From: Aphidius gifuensis
Taxonomy: Eukaryota; Arthropoda; Insecta; Hymenoptera; Braconidae
Reading direction: 5' to 3'
Assembly: GCF_014905175.1 (NCBI RefSeq)
Contig: NC_057791.1
Coordinates: 18,294,177-18,358,176, forward strand
DNA length: 64,000 nt
This document shows, piece by piece, positions 50,374-64,000 of the stretch. The notes below the pieces were generated by a model. The model had not been told where the DNA came from. It did no database searches and saw only the letters and a program-made list of their open reading frames with translations. A program made the position numbers and the translations under genes. Position 1 is the first letter of the stretch. Each line of letters starts with the position of its first letter.

Positions 50374-53045
50374 CGATAAGCTAAAAACAAAAACATAAAA
50401 GTCGTAAAAAATAAATGCAATGTTGGCAAAACACCTGACTGAATTTTTTTTATTTCTAATATTATCTAAACCTCAATATTTATTGTAATAAAAATATTTT
50501 AAAAAAAAACGAATAGTTATTTAAAATATTTTCATGCAATATTTATTCAACGAAAATATAAAAAAACTTCTTTATTAAGTCTATTTTTCATGTAGAAAAG
50601 ATGATGATATTCATCAACAAATATATACGTTTAAAAAGGGTGCAGCCCTTTAAATGAATGGTGCAAATAATATCTCTAAAAAGTTTGTTTTTATAATATT
50701 GAGAGATACCACTGTAAATTATTGTAGGGTGTATATTTTAAGTTCACGTCTGACTATTCTCATTTGAGAGCTTTCAGTCATTTCAGTACATCCAAATGAG
50801 CCAGCTTGATTCCAATTATTCAGTAAATTAAATACAGAAACTTTATTGTCTTTCTACCTTTTCACTGTTCAATTTTTTTCTTTTTTTGTCTTTTTATCTA
50901 TGGTTACTGTATAACATTCTGTCTGACTATTCGTTCAATGAACAACCCCTCTATGTACAGTATTCAGCAGAGTTATTGTCATGAGGAGGGCGGTAACTTG
51001 GATCCCTCGGGAAGGGTTGGTGACCGCACCACGTAGATGCACAGACAAGGGTTGTTTTCCTCATTCAACCATATATTCCTGTCCCAATATATATAGCCTT
51101 GATGATATTTAAAGTTAATACTCACCCAAGGGTAAAACACAAATTTAGAAAACAATTTTATCAACAAACTTTTTTAACTGATATCTATATTTTATTTTTA
51201 CTATTACATAATGTTTCAAAAATTCACCAATGTTTTTAAAACATTTAAAAATTAATTTACAATATTTAAAATTTTAAAAACAATTTTACTTTTATTTATT
51301 TTTACCCACGTAGATAATTATTTTCTATTTACAATTTAATTTTTATTTTGATAATTGTATTGGTAAAAAATATTTTAAATAATTATTCATATATAGGTTT
51401 ATTATTATCGTTTTTTTTTTCTCCATTTTCTTTTTTTTTGTATTCTATTTTTTATGCGAAAGTTAGTAATATTACAACATCCCAGTTGAACCCTGCCAAG
51501 GGCGTCTTTTGCAATCCGTAGAAAATTAACAATGCGTAACGTTTCATCCGGTTGATTATGGATCCTGGAGGGATTGTGAGGGTTGTAAAGAAAAAAAAAA
51601 AAAAAAATGCTCTTGCTGTATTCATTTCGTTTCCGCAGTGATGGATATGGTTGCTATAAGAATTTAATGGACGATTCCCGGAAACTTTTAATAGAGAAAG
51701 ATGATCTATGTATGCATAAAGAGGCCAAAAAATACATAAATATAACTTTATAAATTTTAAACAAATATTAAAAATAAGAAAAAGAAAATAATATTTTTAT
51801 ATTTTACTTTACTTTGATGTGTCATACACGTTTAATTAAATTTAATTGAATTTAATTAATCAAAACATGCTGGTATACTTTTTCCTAGTTGGTTTAATTA
51901 TTTTATTTTTTCTCTTTTATTTATTTGTAATACTAATTTACTTCGGTTATGTGCTTTGTCACGTTTCCGCCATTTCAGCTTTTCCATATTTTTATGGCAT
52001 AAAAGTGGCTGCAGAGATTTTCCAAATATTCTACCAACGCACAAAACTCATTAAATTTTCCCTGTCTCAATCTGTTAGTACCATTGGAACCAGTCGTGTT
52101 TGTCGGTAATTACCATCAGCCTTTTTTTTCCCTCAGCAAACTGGAATTCTCATTTATTAAGCTTCAAAGTTATATGATCCTTCTGTTATTATTATTTCGT
52201 TTTTCGTTGAATTTATTATTTGCATTTTTATCAAGTATATTTATGCTTGAAAAAATTTTAAACAAGCGACATGAATTTATACTCTGCATATAGCTTTTAA
52301 AATAATACGAGTAAAAATCATTTAAAATTTATTTTTCATTTTTAACATTTGTGAGAATAAAATTGAAATAAAAATAAATAAATAATACAAATGGAAAAAT
52401 TACAATCTCTGTAAAAAAAAAAAAAAAGAGTAAAAGAATAAAAAAATAGTGTAAGCTAGGCGCCATCTGTATATTTTGTAGCGTCGCCACGACGCCATTA
52501 TTATGGCTTTCGATTTATGTCATTGCCTTCGTAAGGAAAATGGACGATCGCTTATATTCTTGGATAATATGAAAAGGGAGTAAAAATTGGGGATAAGAAA
52601 ATATCAAGATGAGATCATGTTGTCAGCAAAAAAAAAAAGAAAAAGATTTTCAGAGAAACAAAAAAATAATACCAAAGAAGGGGGTGGGATTCTCTTACAT
52701 AAATCTGAAATAAAAGCTTTCATGAAAGTTACGGTTCCCTGATATTAACGATTGAGATAACTTGATATTTTATTTAAAAAATTTTAAATTTAAACTTGAT
52801 TTAATTTGAAAAATAATATATATATTTTTCTTATGTTCGTTGAATTTTTATATGGACTGTTTAAAAATATCCAAAAACATATGTCTTAAGTATAATATAA
52901 TATTGGTTTTGTGACGGCTAAAATGAGTCCATTTCTCAGGTAGTCAAAATAACCCTCAAATCACAGTCTCAATATGAAGGTCGTACTTAAGACAGGACAT
53001 TGAAGCGAGGGTTCACTCCCTTACTAACTCACCAGGAGGTTTCGT

Positions 53046-53538
53046 TTCCGTCAATACTCTAATTTTTTTTTCTAACGAATTTTTGCTTTATAGCTGTCTC
53101 AATAGATATATTCAAGGTCTTTCATGAAAGAACATTTCAAGCCTTCCAAATTTTCCTTTATTTTTTTTTATTTCTCCCCTGCAGGTATCTAGATCAAATG
53201 TTTTTTTCCATCAAATTTTCAACAACAAATGTTGTTCAAACTCAAACTTAAACTTTACCGTAATTTTCTATTTATATTTCTATTTTTTAGAATTTATTTT
53301 TATTTTTTGCATACGCTGTGCAAATTAATAATCTTGCAAATTAAATTTGAATATTATAAAATGATTTTTTTAATCTTATAATTGAACAATAAATTTTGGT
53401 ATTTAAAAAAAACTTTCTTGGAATATTTTTTGGATATATAAGTATAGAAAAAAATAAAGATTTTGGTGTTCACTCTTTGGCTTTTGTAAAATCACTAAAA
53501 GCCGCAAAAAGAATTCCTTCCGTCAATACTCTAATTTT
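53046..53538. repeat. 21-bp direct repeat, 472 bp apart
   Basis: The same 21 bases (starting TTCCGTCAATACTCTAA) occur at 53046-53066 and 53518-53538 on the same strand. Their flanks differ. Both copies sit in GC-richer islands. Confidence 0.6.
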
Positions 53539-53800
53539 ATTCTTTCATCCAACTGAAACTTTAACATTAGCCGGGACTAATGCAGATTCAAGGCCATCTT
53601 ATAACGACCGTTCATGGTCCTCGAATTATTCTTCGTCTTTTATTATATATTTTTTTTATATTTTTTCTTTTCCCTTCTGTTTCTTATACTTAGCCAAAAT
53701 ACTGAAGACACACGGAAGCAGTTTTAAGTTCGACAGCAAACTGAACTGACGTGTAATTCAAAAAAACAATTTAAATTGCATATTTGCATTTGTTTTGATA

Positions 53801-56800
53801 TAAAAATAATAACTAAAAAATTATGAGTATTAAAATTTTACGTAAATTATTTCCAAGTACTTGTTAAGTAAATTTTCCGCCGTCGGGATGCGTAAAAATC
53901 ACCGTCAAATAGTAAAAAAAAATATTTAAAAAAAAGGATGTAATAAACTAAATGTGTAAAGTGATTAAAATTGATAAATTAAATTTTATAAAACATGAGA
54001 ATTTAAATAAAATTATGTGAATAAATCATTGTAATGTACCGTGTGAAGATAAAATATGATATTATCTAAATAATGTATAAAAATAATTTTTTTTTCCGTG
54101 TGCAATTAAAAATAGAGGGGTTATTTGATGGACACTGAAATTAAGGGCAAAAAATACTATCATGAAATCGGTTAATTCTAGGCTTAAATTGTTGGTTATA
54201 TATATTTTGTATGTTCCGTCGGTTAAGCACATGAAATATCAAAGAAAATTCATTGCAAAATACAAGTCTTATTTAATTGTATGGTTGCGTGATCGTACAT
54301 TGAAGGTAATCATCATCAGTAACAAATAATTCTCAGAAAATTTGGTTGAATAAAATTAAAAATATTAAACTTGCATGAGTGATTTTAAAATTTATATATT
54401 TAAATATATAATATCTTGATTTTAGAAAATTGTATATATAAATTTTCATACGCGAAAAAATTGTTTTTATTTTTTTTATTAAAATCAAGTGCTCCATGTT
54501 GTTATTACAATGCTTAAAAATTTATTTTTATTTTTTTTATTTTAAAATTTAATAAATAAATTTTATCCAGTACATGGATAATTTAAAAGTTGTATAATAA
54601 ATAATCTAGATTTATTTTTTGGATAAATAATAAAAGAAAACAAAGTAAATAATTTAGTATAATTTTTTTTTATTTAAATAATAAATTTTAAAAAAAAATT
54701 CTTATTGACAATTTAGTTTGAAAAACAAATAATATTAAAATTATTTATTTATTTATTTTTTTATTATTTATTGATATGAAAATAAACTTGTTTCTATGTG
54801 TCATAATAAAATATATTTATAAATATTATTTAAACAATTTAAATAATGAAAAAAAAAACAATTTAATTAAAATATAATTTAATTTCAAAATATTCAAGTA
54901 GAAAAATCAGAGTTTAGGGAAACTTGTGAATAAATTAGCCTTGGTCAGACAATAATTGATGTAGATTTGGTATTTTTAAAATTCAAAACAATGATGATTT
55001 AAATGTTGGCTTGAGTCGAATTGAAATTCCAATGCTTGCTTTTAAAAATGGCTGCCAAGTATTGAAAGCTTTTATTGAAAAAGAACCTTGACCGTGTTGT
55101 GAGGCATGATAAATTCAACAAAGGTATGCAATTGTAATTAAAAAATATTTGATTTATACTGGTTAGTGTATCAGTAAAAGCACTGTAAACATGTAGTAGC
55201 TATTGTTCGTTGAAGCACGGTTTACGAGGTGTTGTTCATCGGGTTACCCAAGCTATTGTCTCGCTATTAAATGTCCTTTGCTCAGCCAAATATGAATATT
55301 CCCATATTACAACAAGGAAATACCGTATTAAATGACAATACAATACACAAATTGGAATGTACCTAGAAGCCCATAATAATTTTTCCCCCTGGTTTATATA
55401 TTTTACATTAAACAATAAATAATTTTTCATTTAATTTTTTTACAAATTCAATATTTTTCTTTTTTATTTCCATGAAATATCAAGTAATTATTGTTTAAAT
55501 AATTTTCTACAAATGTATTTAAACACCTTTTAAAATATAATTAAAATTTTACATTTTAATAGTAACACAATGCATATGTACAAGTCGTGAATCTAAAAAG
55601 AATATCATTCAAAATATAGTCAATTCATGACATTTATTGGCACATGAAATTGTGCAGTTAACACTCTGGCTCTTCTATATATTATATGACATCATTAAAA
55701 GCCCAAGTGTTTAACCAACCTCAAGAATAATAATTTTAGAAAATAAAAAAAAAAAAAAAACAAAACAACTCTAGTACAAATAATATTTATCAGATAGAAA
55801 TTCTCTCATGTATATAGACTTTTTAATATTATAAATTTACACATGAAATCAGTAATCAACATGTTTAATACGTATTAACAAAGTACAAGATATAAAAATT
55901 ATTATTGTCTCTCTCATTCAGTTTGTATTTAAAATATTCCTTTCTTTATTATCAGCTTTGTTTTTTTTTTTTTTTTTTTTTTATTTTTTCCCAACTAAAT
56001 TGCTTTATTCTCACTCTCATGTTTATTGGACAAACGCTAAGTAGCTGTGAAAAAGTACGACTAATATAAATGGCAGTAATATACATTTTACCCACAATTC
56101 TTATTAAAATTTTTATCCTTTTTCAATCTTATATTATCGTCGTTTAAAGTATGATCTTCATCATTCAGTTAATTGGTTATATATATATAAATATATTTTT
56201 TTTTGTTTCATTGTAAACATACATAAAACAAAAAACAAATACATCATTTAGAGTTTGAGTATAAAAAATGAAATAAAATATGACTTGATTGGATCTTAAA
56301 AATTTTTCACAGCAATGAATAGATGGTTCTTTTTGTTTAGTTCCGTCGGAATATGTTAAACTCCAGCAGCATCAAAGTAAATAATAATAAAATAAAAATA
56401 TATAATATGAGTTGAGCACGTCTGACAAACACAGTCAATGCATGAGTGCGTTATACCGGTATCACTCGTTTCTCGAATGGCTATCATAAAGCCATTAACT
56501 TTATTATACTTAGCCATTAACTTAAATATTACGACTTGCGTGTCGCGGGCTCCTGTTTTGTGATTTATTACTTCGCGAGATCATGACATTGAGTAAATTC
56601 GTGTGTTCTATCTGTTTGTAAATCCTCCTTTTGTCACTATCAAAATGTTTTTTAATTTTTTTTTTTTTTTTTTTGATATAATTAAATCAATTATATCGTT
56701 CAACTTCTATATATTATAATTGCCTTTTTTTTTGTTGGAAATAATTTATGATAATGCTGATATAAAATGCAAAGTAACTGTAAAATTGAAAAAACAATAT

Positions 56801-59800
56801 TCTCAGATTAACTAACGACTTTTATATAAAAATAATTTTATTGTTTTATGTTTTTTAAATGTATAACAAATATAGCCAATAAATAAATTAGCATTATTTT
56901 TTTTTTTTATATCTATATATAAAAATGTGGGGGTTGTTTTTTCTTTTTAACTCGGTTTCGTATTTTTTAAATTCTATTGCAATATTTTATATTTTTTATT
57001 AAACTCATTGTGATGCTATAAAAAAGAAGATATTTATTTTTAAAGTATCTTTTACTTTTTGACAAATTTGTTTAGTTTTTTTTTCAATTTATTATTCTTT
57101 TAATATTTTTAAGCTTTCGGTCAAACATGTTACAATCTATTTTTGTATTTATACCGATTTAAAAAATAATTTCTGAGCTTATGTTGGTATTTTTTAATAT
57201 ATATTTTTACATCTTCAATTTATTTAGAAATTTTTAAAATTTCTCAACATGACAGTTTCACGCTGCAGGTTGTATTATGCCCTTTAAAGTTCATAGCACC
57301 GAAAAAATAAAAATTTCATATAAAATATAATGTATAAAAGAATTATATACATAAAAAAAAAAAATACTTGAGCTAAAGAAATATTATTTTATCTGCATAT
57401 TGTAATATAAAACTACATATAATAAATTAAAAAATAATCATCAAGATAATATTCAAATGAAAATCATATCTAAACATAACTGTGTACAGTTATTATTTAT
57501 TAACAGTTACAACATTGTAAATAAAGTTAATTTTCTAAATAAATACAATGTTGTAATTATTAATACAACTATTCATACAACACACCAAGTGTAAATAAAT
57601 AATTAAATATTTTTATTACTAATTATCAAGCATAATCATATTGCAAATATGTAAATAATTATGATGTCTTTGCATTGCTAGAAAGAATAAATAATTTTTT
57701 TATATTTTTTATAAAATTCATTGGCATCTTTTGTCTGGTAGCAATGATGCACCAAGATGATTATTATGATGATGATTGCAAATAAGATGAATACATAATT
57801 AATCATTCATTCTAAACACAGTTTTTATTTAATTTTTTTTCTCATAAATGCCTGATGATTGCAAACTCTCGTCTTGGTCATCAATCTAATTTTCATTTTG
57901 TATTTTCAATGTTGAAATTTTCCTATTATATAATAGTATATACTCAGACTCATCAGTAATTTCAAGATTCTCATGATTATTCCATCTGCGCATTGTAATT
58001 TAAAATTACAAAATTTTCACTATCATCAATGCTTGTGAAAATTAAATTCCACTCAACAAATGATTGATAAAATTATTTGAATAATATGAATTGTTATTTC
58101 AACAATGAATATTGCTTTCTCAATCATTTATATTTTTATGAAAATTATTTTAATCCGCCCAGCTTCAATTAAACAAAAAAATTTCTTCATTTAAATTTTA
58201 TTTGTCAAAATTTGCATTAATTACATGAAAATTTATCAGCATATTTAATTCTCCCCTTTTATACAGTCCAATCACGAAGACCTAAAAGTTTTCCCCATTT
58301 ACTCTTTCCCACAAACCCTTCCCTCAGGAGTTGTGATATAAGACCGTCGATATTGCAAAGCCTTTAATCCAACGAGAAAACGTGGATTGGCTACAAAGCA
58401 TGATCGTAATGGTGGTGGTGAGTGAGACAGAAAAAAAGACAAAGTAAAAATAAATAAAAAAAATATAATAAAATAAGTCAGGGGGAGGGAGTTTGAATGA
58501 GGTATAGCTTCACTCGGTAGGGTTCTCACACACAGTATTTAATATGGCTCTTGTAAATCGAAATGAGAATTTACCGTCGGTCTACAATTTCAACATGAAA
58601 AACATTATTTCTATAATAAGACTTATTCTATGCATTTAAAAATACTTATTTTTTTTTCATTCTCTTTTTGTCTCATCTCTGTTACAAACTCAGCAATAAT
58701 TTTATTTAGTCAAATATATACAACAACAGCTTGGCAACGAAAATACTATACATTTTATCTGTTCAAGATGTGTAACATACATCTTGGCAAAACTGTTTAA
58801 ATAATTTAACATTATCTAAATATTTTTATTTAACATAAATTTTTAAACTTGGCTAAATTACAGTTAGAATTAATGATAAAATTTTAACCACTTAATCATT
58901 TAAATTTACATCAGACACATAGAAAATATATAATATACAGTAACAAAATAACTTTGAATATATTTTCAAGGAGTGTAAAACTGGATGACTCTATTAAATT
59001 GTTATTATACCTTTCGATAATCAAAGAGTGCAATTTTTTAACATGCGTATGTTGAGTCACTGTGATGTATTTTCAAGTATAGTATAAATGATATATACTT
59101 TTTGAATTTTTGCTTGTCTATTTTTTTTTTTATTTGAATAAGTAGAATACACCACCGTTAGGTCATACAACTCATTATAAATATACATAGAGTCTTGATG
59201 TGGTCATAGGCAATGTAGTAAAGAAACCCATACTTAATGACTCAACTTTTTCAAGCACGTATTAACAAAATCTCTATATTTCTCATACCATCACCTGAAT
59301 GCGGAGTACACTCTAATGCTGATATTTCAACTTGGACCTTGGCTTTTACGAGCTATTCTACCAACTTCTAATGTCTTTTGAAAGTTTCATTATAGACTGC
59401 ATATTGCTTTGGGGGTATTTTACCAATAGTACATACACTTGGTCTGTTTTTCATTGTCAAAAATAAAATAAAAAAATATTCTTTTTAAAATCAACCATAT
59501 GCCTGGTTGATGAAGCTCAAATAACACATTCTATATATGATTTTTAGTTTTTATATATTTTTAGGCGTGAGTTTGCTTCGTAGAATAAATTTAGTTCAAG
59601 TTAGATTTTCTGTATTTGAGAATAGTGAAATAGGATCTTGGTCCTGAAAAATAATGGGAATTCTATGAAATTTTTAAAGCATGTCAAGCTTTTGGTTGAA
59701 AAAAAAAAAAAAATGGGTGGTCTGATCTAACTGGGCATCCTGTTACACATGCTTAAGTTTATTTATTTAATTTTTAATTATTTCCTTTTTTTATTTTTTT

Positions 59801-62800
59801 TTAAAGTAAATTTATTTGGTAAAAAACTACGTGTGTTGGGTGAAACTTCAGACATGTTATAATATAACAGAAAACGAGGGTTTTAGAGGGTGCGGCTAAG
59901 GGTAGTTTTCATCGTATTGATCGAGCTGGGTTAAAAGGTGGGGCTGCTGCTTCTGTACACAGGGTAGATTTAGTCTGGTAGCTCTCATTGGTCTGAAACA
60001 AGCCAAGATGGCTGGCATGTTGTACATACCGGAAACGTGACGGCTCCATATATAGAGCTTTTTTCTCTCAACTTCCCTCTTTCGTTTTTCTTCTCTCTTG
60101 TCTTTTATTTATTTTTTTTTTTTTGCTTCGAAGAAATAAGCCAGCATATTTTTTTTATTTTTTAACTTTATTTTTTATCTTTTTATTTAGTTTTTTTCTT
60201 CTTTGTCTTGTCGACCAACCCCAGATGAAAGTCTTGGAAACCAGTCCTGGGCAAACGAGTATATATCTTGTATAATATTTTATTTTTTTTTATCTTCTTT
60301 AAAGTTTTTCGTTTTTATTTTTTATTTCGCTCCATGTTTTTTTTATGTTTATATATTTTTTTTTCTTATTTTCTTTATCTTCAAGATTTTTTTTTATTTT
60401 TTTTTTCCTTTGCCCTCATCTATCCAGCTTTATTTTATTTTTTTTTTTGTGCAATTTATTGCAACGATATATTCTCATTCATTAGATGGCCACTTGGTTT
60501 TTTTTTTTTTTATTTTTTTTCGTTAAGTGCACTCTGGTCTTCTTTGAGATACTGAAATGGACGCAATCTTCATTTTCTTTTTTTCGTTTTTTGCAAACAA
60601 CTATGTTGTATATACTTTTAACATTATACGATTTTTTTTTTTTTTTTTTTTTTTTGGATTATTGAATTTGATATAAAAAATTCTCATTCGTGGATTTAAT
60701 TATTATTTCTAAATTTTAATGGCTATTTTAAATCAATATACAGTTTATGTCAATATAATATACTGTCGATTTATTTAAAACTTTTTATTTAAAACCTGCT
60801 TGGCATCAAGAGTAGTCAAGGTGTCTTGAATATATACCTCAGCAATTGAAACTAATGGCTGTGGCATTAGCAACAAATCGTCAACGATATATATAGGTAA
60901 TATAACTTTGAGTAGGTAATAAAGTTGTCGTGCAAAGTGTCATTGCGTATATAGTTCACGTTCAATGATCTATTCAAAATTCATGTTACAGAAAATATAT
61001 ATACAAAAATAATTTACAAACACAAAATAATTGAGTCGAAGATATTTTACACAAAATTTAATATTCCCATTAAATTAAATATTGATATTTAAAATTATTA
61101 TAACAACAATATTAATTACTTGGTATAAAAAGAAAAAAGTAAATAAATATAAATTTTTAGTATACATTAAATTGTAAATTGATTGTAAATTTTTTTTAAA
61201 TAATTAAATTTATTAAACGATGAAAGATTTATTGAGTTTTTATATTATTTTATGGGAACGAGCTTTTCTTTTTTATAACTTAAATTTATATTTATTTTGA
61301 TACAATTCATTGTGGATATATGCGGATGAATTTTTATTTGAAAAAAGCTCATGTGGGAATTTTTCTCGACGATGATTCTTCAAGTAGTAAAATAACTTCA
61401 GATTGGCCCCTTGGTAGGAATATTTATGCTCACGAATGAACTTCTTGTTTTTATTTTTTTTTCATTTTTTACTGAACGTGGTAAGCATATACAATGTTTC
61501 AAGTCCCACTGGTAGTCGAATGGATTTGCCATTCAGCAATCCTGGGAAATGATAATACGTTAAAACGACCTCATGAGACTGTAGATAAATATGTGACTTG
61601 AAAAAGTTGTGGATAAAATCATAAATACCTGCATCAAAAAAAGACAACTTTTGATAAATCCCAGGCTTCAAAGTTAAAAATTAAACTTGAAGCTTTCCAG
61701 TGAAAAAAAAAATGAAAAGAAAATTATTTTTAAAAAGTGAATAGTTTACTTGTGCATACATTCATTAAATAGCTTTTATTTACAATTTAATTTTCTTTTT
61801 ATAAAAAGGATTCTCAATTTTTACGTTATAGAATTTGACAAAATAAAAGTTGAATGAAAAGCAAAAAAAAAAAACTAGAGCATTCGTAAAAGTGAAAAAT
61901 GGGATCGTGACAAATTCAAGGATAAACATCTCGTTACCCTTGGTATAAACACCAACTGGGGGAATATTAGTTTTAGACCTTTTTTTTTTTTTATTTTTAG
62001 TTCGGTCTTTTAAAAAGGAAAGCGAGACGATTGAGGGTCCCTCAAATTCTTAGGGTGATTTTCCCAAAAAAAGAAAAAAAAAAAAAGGATGAAATTATTA
62101 TTGTCAAAGGACATTACATCTGTTTTATATACACAAATAAATAAAACAACATGTTGATAAATGTTTAAACAAATGGCAAACAGTTTCACAGCTCTTTAAA
62201 TATATTTTTTTTTTTTTTATTAAATATATATCGTGTATAATATCTAGGTTTATTATAGTTTTTAAAATGAGATTTTAATTTTTTTTTATTTTTATTTAAC
62301 AAAGGTGTGAGTAATATTATATTTGAAAATGACACATCTGGCACGTGCCATATAGATTGTATTGTATACCTATATACGACAACAAAATCAAACAACAAAG
62401 TGTCGTCCTTTCTCACTCTCAATTTCAACGTGGCTTTATTGCGCCTCTTAAATTCACATTTATGAGCTCTTACGACTACCCCTTCTTTATTTCCCCACTA
62501 TTTTTCTTCAAAGCTTCTTGATCTATCGTCATATACATTTTTTTTTTATTTTGTTTATTGGCTAAACAATAAAATTAAATTAAAAGAAAGAAAAAAAAAA
62601 AAATACACAAGCGCATATAATAAAAGAAAATAAGAAAAAAAAAAAAAAACAAATAAATTATTATAAAAAGAGAAATAAAATATTGATAATATAGTTGTCC
62701 GAAGACATAATGTGACTATATACAAATGCAACTATTTAAAAGTCAATTGGCACTTGAATAATTACCACAGCTTGTCGAACAAAAATATATGACCATTATT

Positions 62801-64000
62801 GTAAATATGATAAATTACTTCAGCACATTATTAATTTTTAATTAATAACTCCATTTGATTGTATTACCCTTTTATAAATTATTCAAGTTATTGCAAAATA
62901 TTACCACAAGTCAATAAATAAAAATCATAATAATATCCAATAATAAATGAATAAAAAAAATTTTAAATGTACTAAAATATAAGCATTATTTGATAGCCAA
63001 GTTCAATGGTCATTGTATGGGTTATTAATGTCTTTAGGTTGTTTACGTTGACAGTTGCTTCTATTATCCATCAAAAAAAAAGAAAAAAAAAATATAACCG
63101 CTATAATTATCGCACATAAAAAATATAAACATTCATAAAATGTATAATTTTTGTTTATTGAGTACTGGTTGTCTGAGTGAAGGCTGGTATTTTGTAATAA
63201 TGAATGTTTTTTAAATAACGCTTACATATCTCGGTACAAAATTTATAATACATTTTTATTATTATTATTTTTATTAATATGTATTATTATTAATAATAAT
63301 AATGCATATTTATAAAATGATTTTTAATTATTATTAATAATTGTATTACAAAGTATCATGTGTAAATTATTAATAGCAAAGATGAGTTTTCTTTTTGCGG
63401 GATTTTTCTTCTTTTTTGATGAGATAAAATACATAAATGTTTATAAATTTTATTTGCGTGCATTGATTTGACTGCCACTCATGTTTATTGCTACTAAATA
63501 TGAGGATGAATATTACATTGAGACTTTTTTATTAAATATAAAAGGCAAATATAAATTTGGATTAAATATTTTTTTAGTTTTTATAATATTGTTTAAAATG
63601 GTGTTGAAAAAATAAAAAAATAATTATTTAAACTTGAATTGCAATTACGTGTATGAATTCCAAGACCCAAAGTTAGGAATTTGGATTAACGTGAGATCAA
63701 GGGATGTTGAAATGAGAAGAGGGAGTTTCAGAGTCAGCCATGATGAAGATTGGCTTTAGGCAGTAAGCCGTAGCCAATTAAGATATCGGTTTTGTACGTG
63801 GGTTGGACTCAAAATTTTACTTCATCCTGAAGACAAGGAAACAAATATTGTCTGTTAAAAAAATATTTAGCAATCCAATTCAACTAAAAATTAAAAAGAT
63901 TGAGAATCCATGTCAGATGTTATACCTGATCTCGAATACTTTTGAAAATTTTTTCTTTAATTATTGCCTGTTGAGAATTTTTCGTTTTTTTAATTAAGTT
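53801..64000. other. Gene-poor region, last part
   Basis: AT-rich DNA to the end of the window. GC-richer islands are at about 56410-56640, 58290-58560, 59880-60060 and 63650-63830. A 12-bp direct repeat (AGCCATTAACTT) lies at 56490-56501 and 56512-56523. Poly-T and poly-A tracts are long (for example 55960-55983 and 60631-60655). The T-rich frames at 60203-60555 are low-complexity artefacts. No gene is recognised. Confidence 0.5.

Larger units (their letters stand above)
44501..53800. other. Gene-poor region, third part
   Basis: AT-rich DNA with GC-richer islands at about 46760-47020, 48280-48480, 49690-49880, 50950-51080, 51480-51660, 52460-52560, 52920-53060 and 53500-53620. A TATATATATATA run is at about 47910-47922. 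Paired repeats, an X-box and candidate promoter motifs are listed separately. The frames at 49884-50196 (- strand) and 53396-53749 (+ strand) show no recognisable domain and are not called. Confidence 0.5.

Noticed and set aside
52609..52622. TGAGATCAT, resembling the bantam microRNA seed
   Set aside because: The rest of the mature sequence does not match and no hairpin partner is present.
53396..53749. 117-codon plus-strand frame
   Set aside because: It starts in AT-rich sequence, has a low-complexity Phe/Tyr-rich end and shows no domain; GC-rich patches alone explain its length.
60203..60555. Two overlapping Phe-rich frames
   Set aside because: They are translations of poly-T tracts.

Overview
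The window is eukaryotic nuclear DNA from an insect. It is very AT-rich with long poly-A/T tracts. Its genes have short introns with GT-AG (and two GC-AG) borders, and several encode animal-specific proteins. The AT bias, compact intron style and gene set suggest a hymenopteran, perhaps a parasitoid wasp. That is an inference; nothing here fixes the species. No rRNA, tRNA, CRISPR array or intact transposon was recognised.

The first 30 kb hold seven genes, whose exon structures I rebuilt by joining reading frames across splice sites. FARS2 (mitochondrial phenylalanyl-tRNA synthetase, + strand, 3 exons) lies at 595-2050. It converges on an ATP9-type P4-ATPase (- strand, 3 exons, 2929-7721). Next, on the - strand, are a short CCDC103/DNAAF19-like dynein-assembly gene (8479-8795) and, directly upstream of it, a 15-exon TRPV channel of the Nanchung type (9006-15219). 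A 4.2-kb gap leads to a TINAG-like/Swim secreted pseudoprotease (+ strand, 6 exons, 19409-21178). A single-domain GH18 chitinase (- strand, 4 exons, 24680-26146) follows, and then a secreted cysteine-containing protein of an insect family of unknown function, probably DUF4803 (+ strand, 6 exons, 27278-29605).

The most coherent biological signal is at 8.5-15.2 kb. Nanchung is a channel of ciliated chordotonal neurons, and CCDC103 assembles the dynein arms that such motile cilia need. The two genes sit head-to-tail, about 210 bp apart, and an RFX X-box-like site lies between them just upstream of the CCDC103-like start.

From 29.6 kb to the end (34 kb) I find no recognisable protein gene. This stretch is AT-rich DNA with scattered GC-richer islands of 100-300 bp, short direct and inverted repeats, a few possible isolated exons with good splice donors, and a perfect X-box. 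It looks like a regulatory landscape or the large 5' introns of a gene beyond the window. Those features are given as candidates at low confidence.
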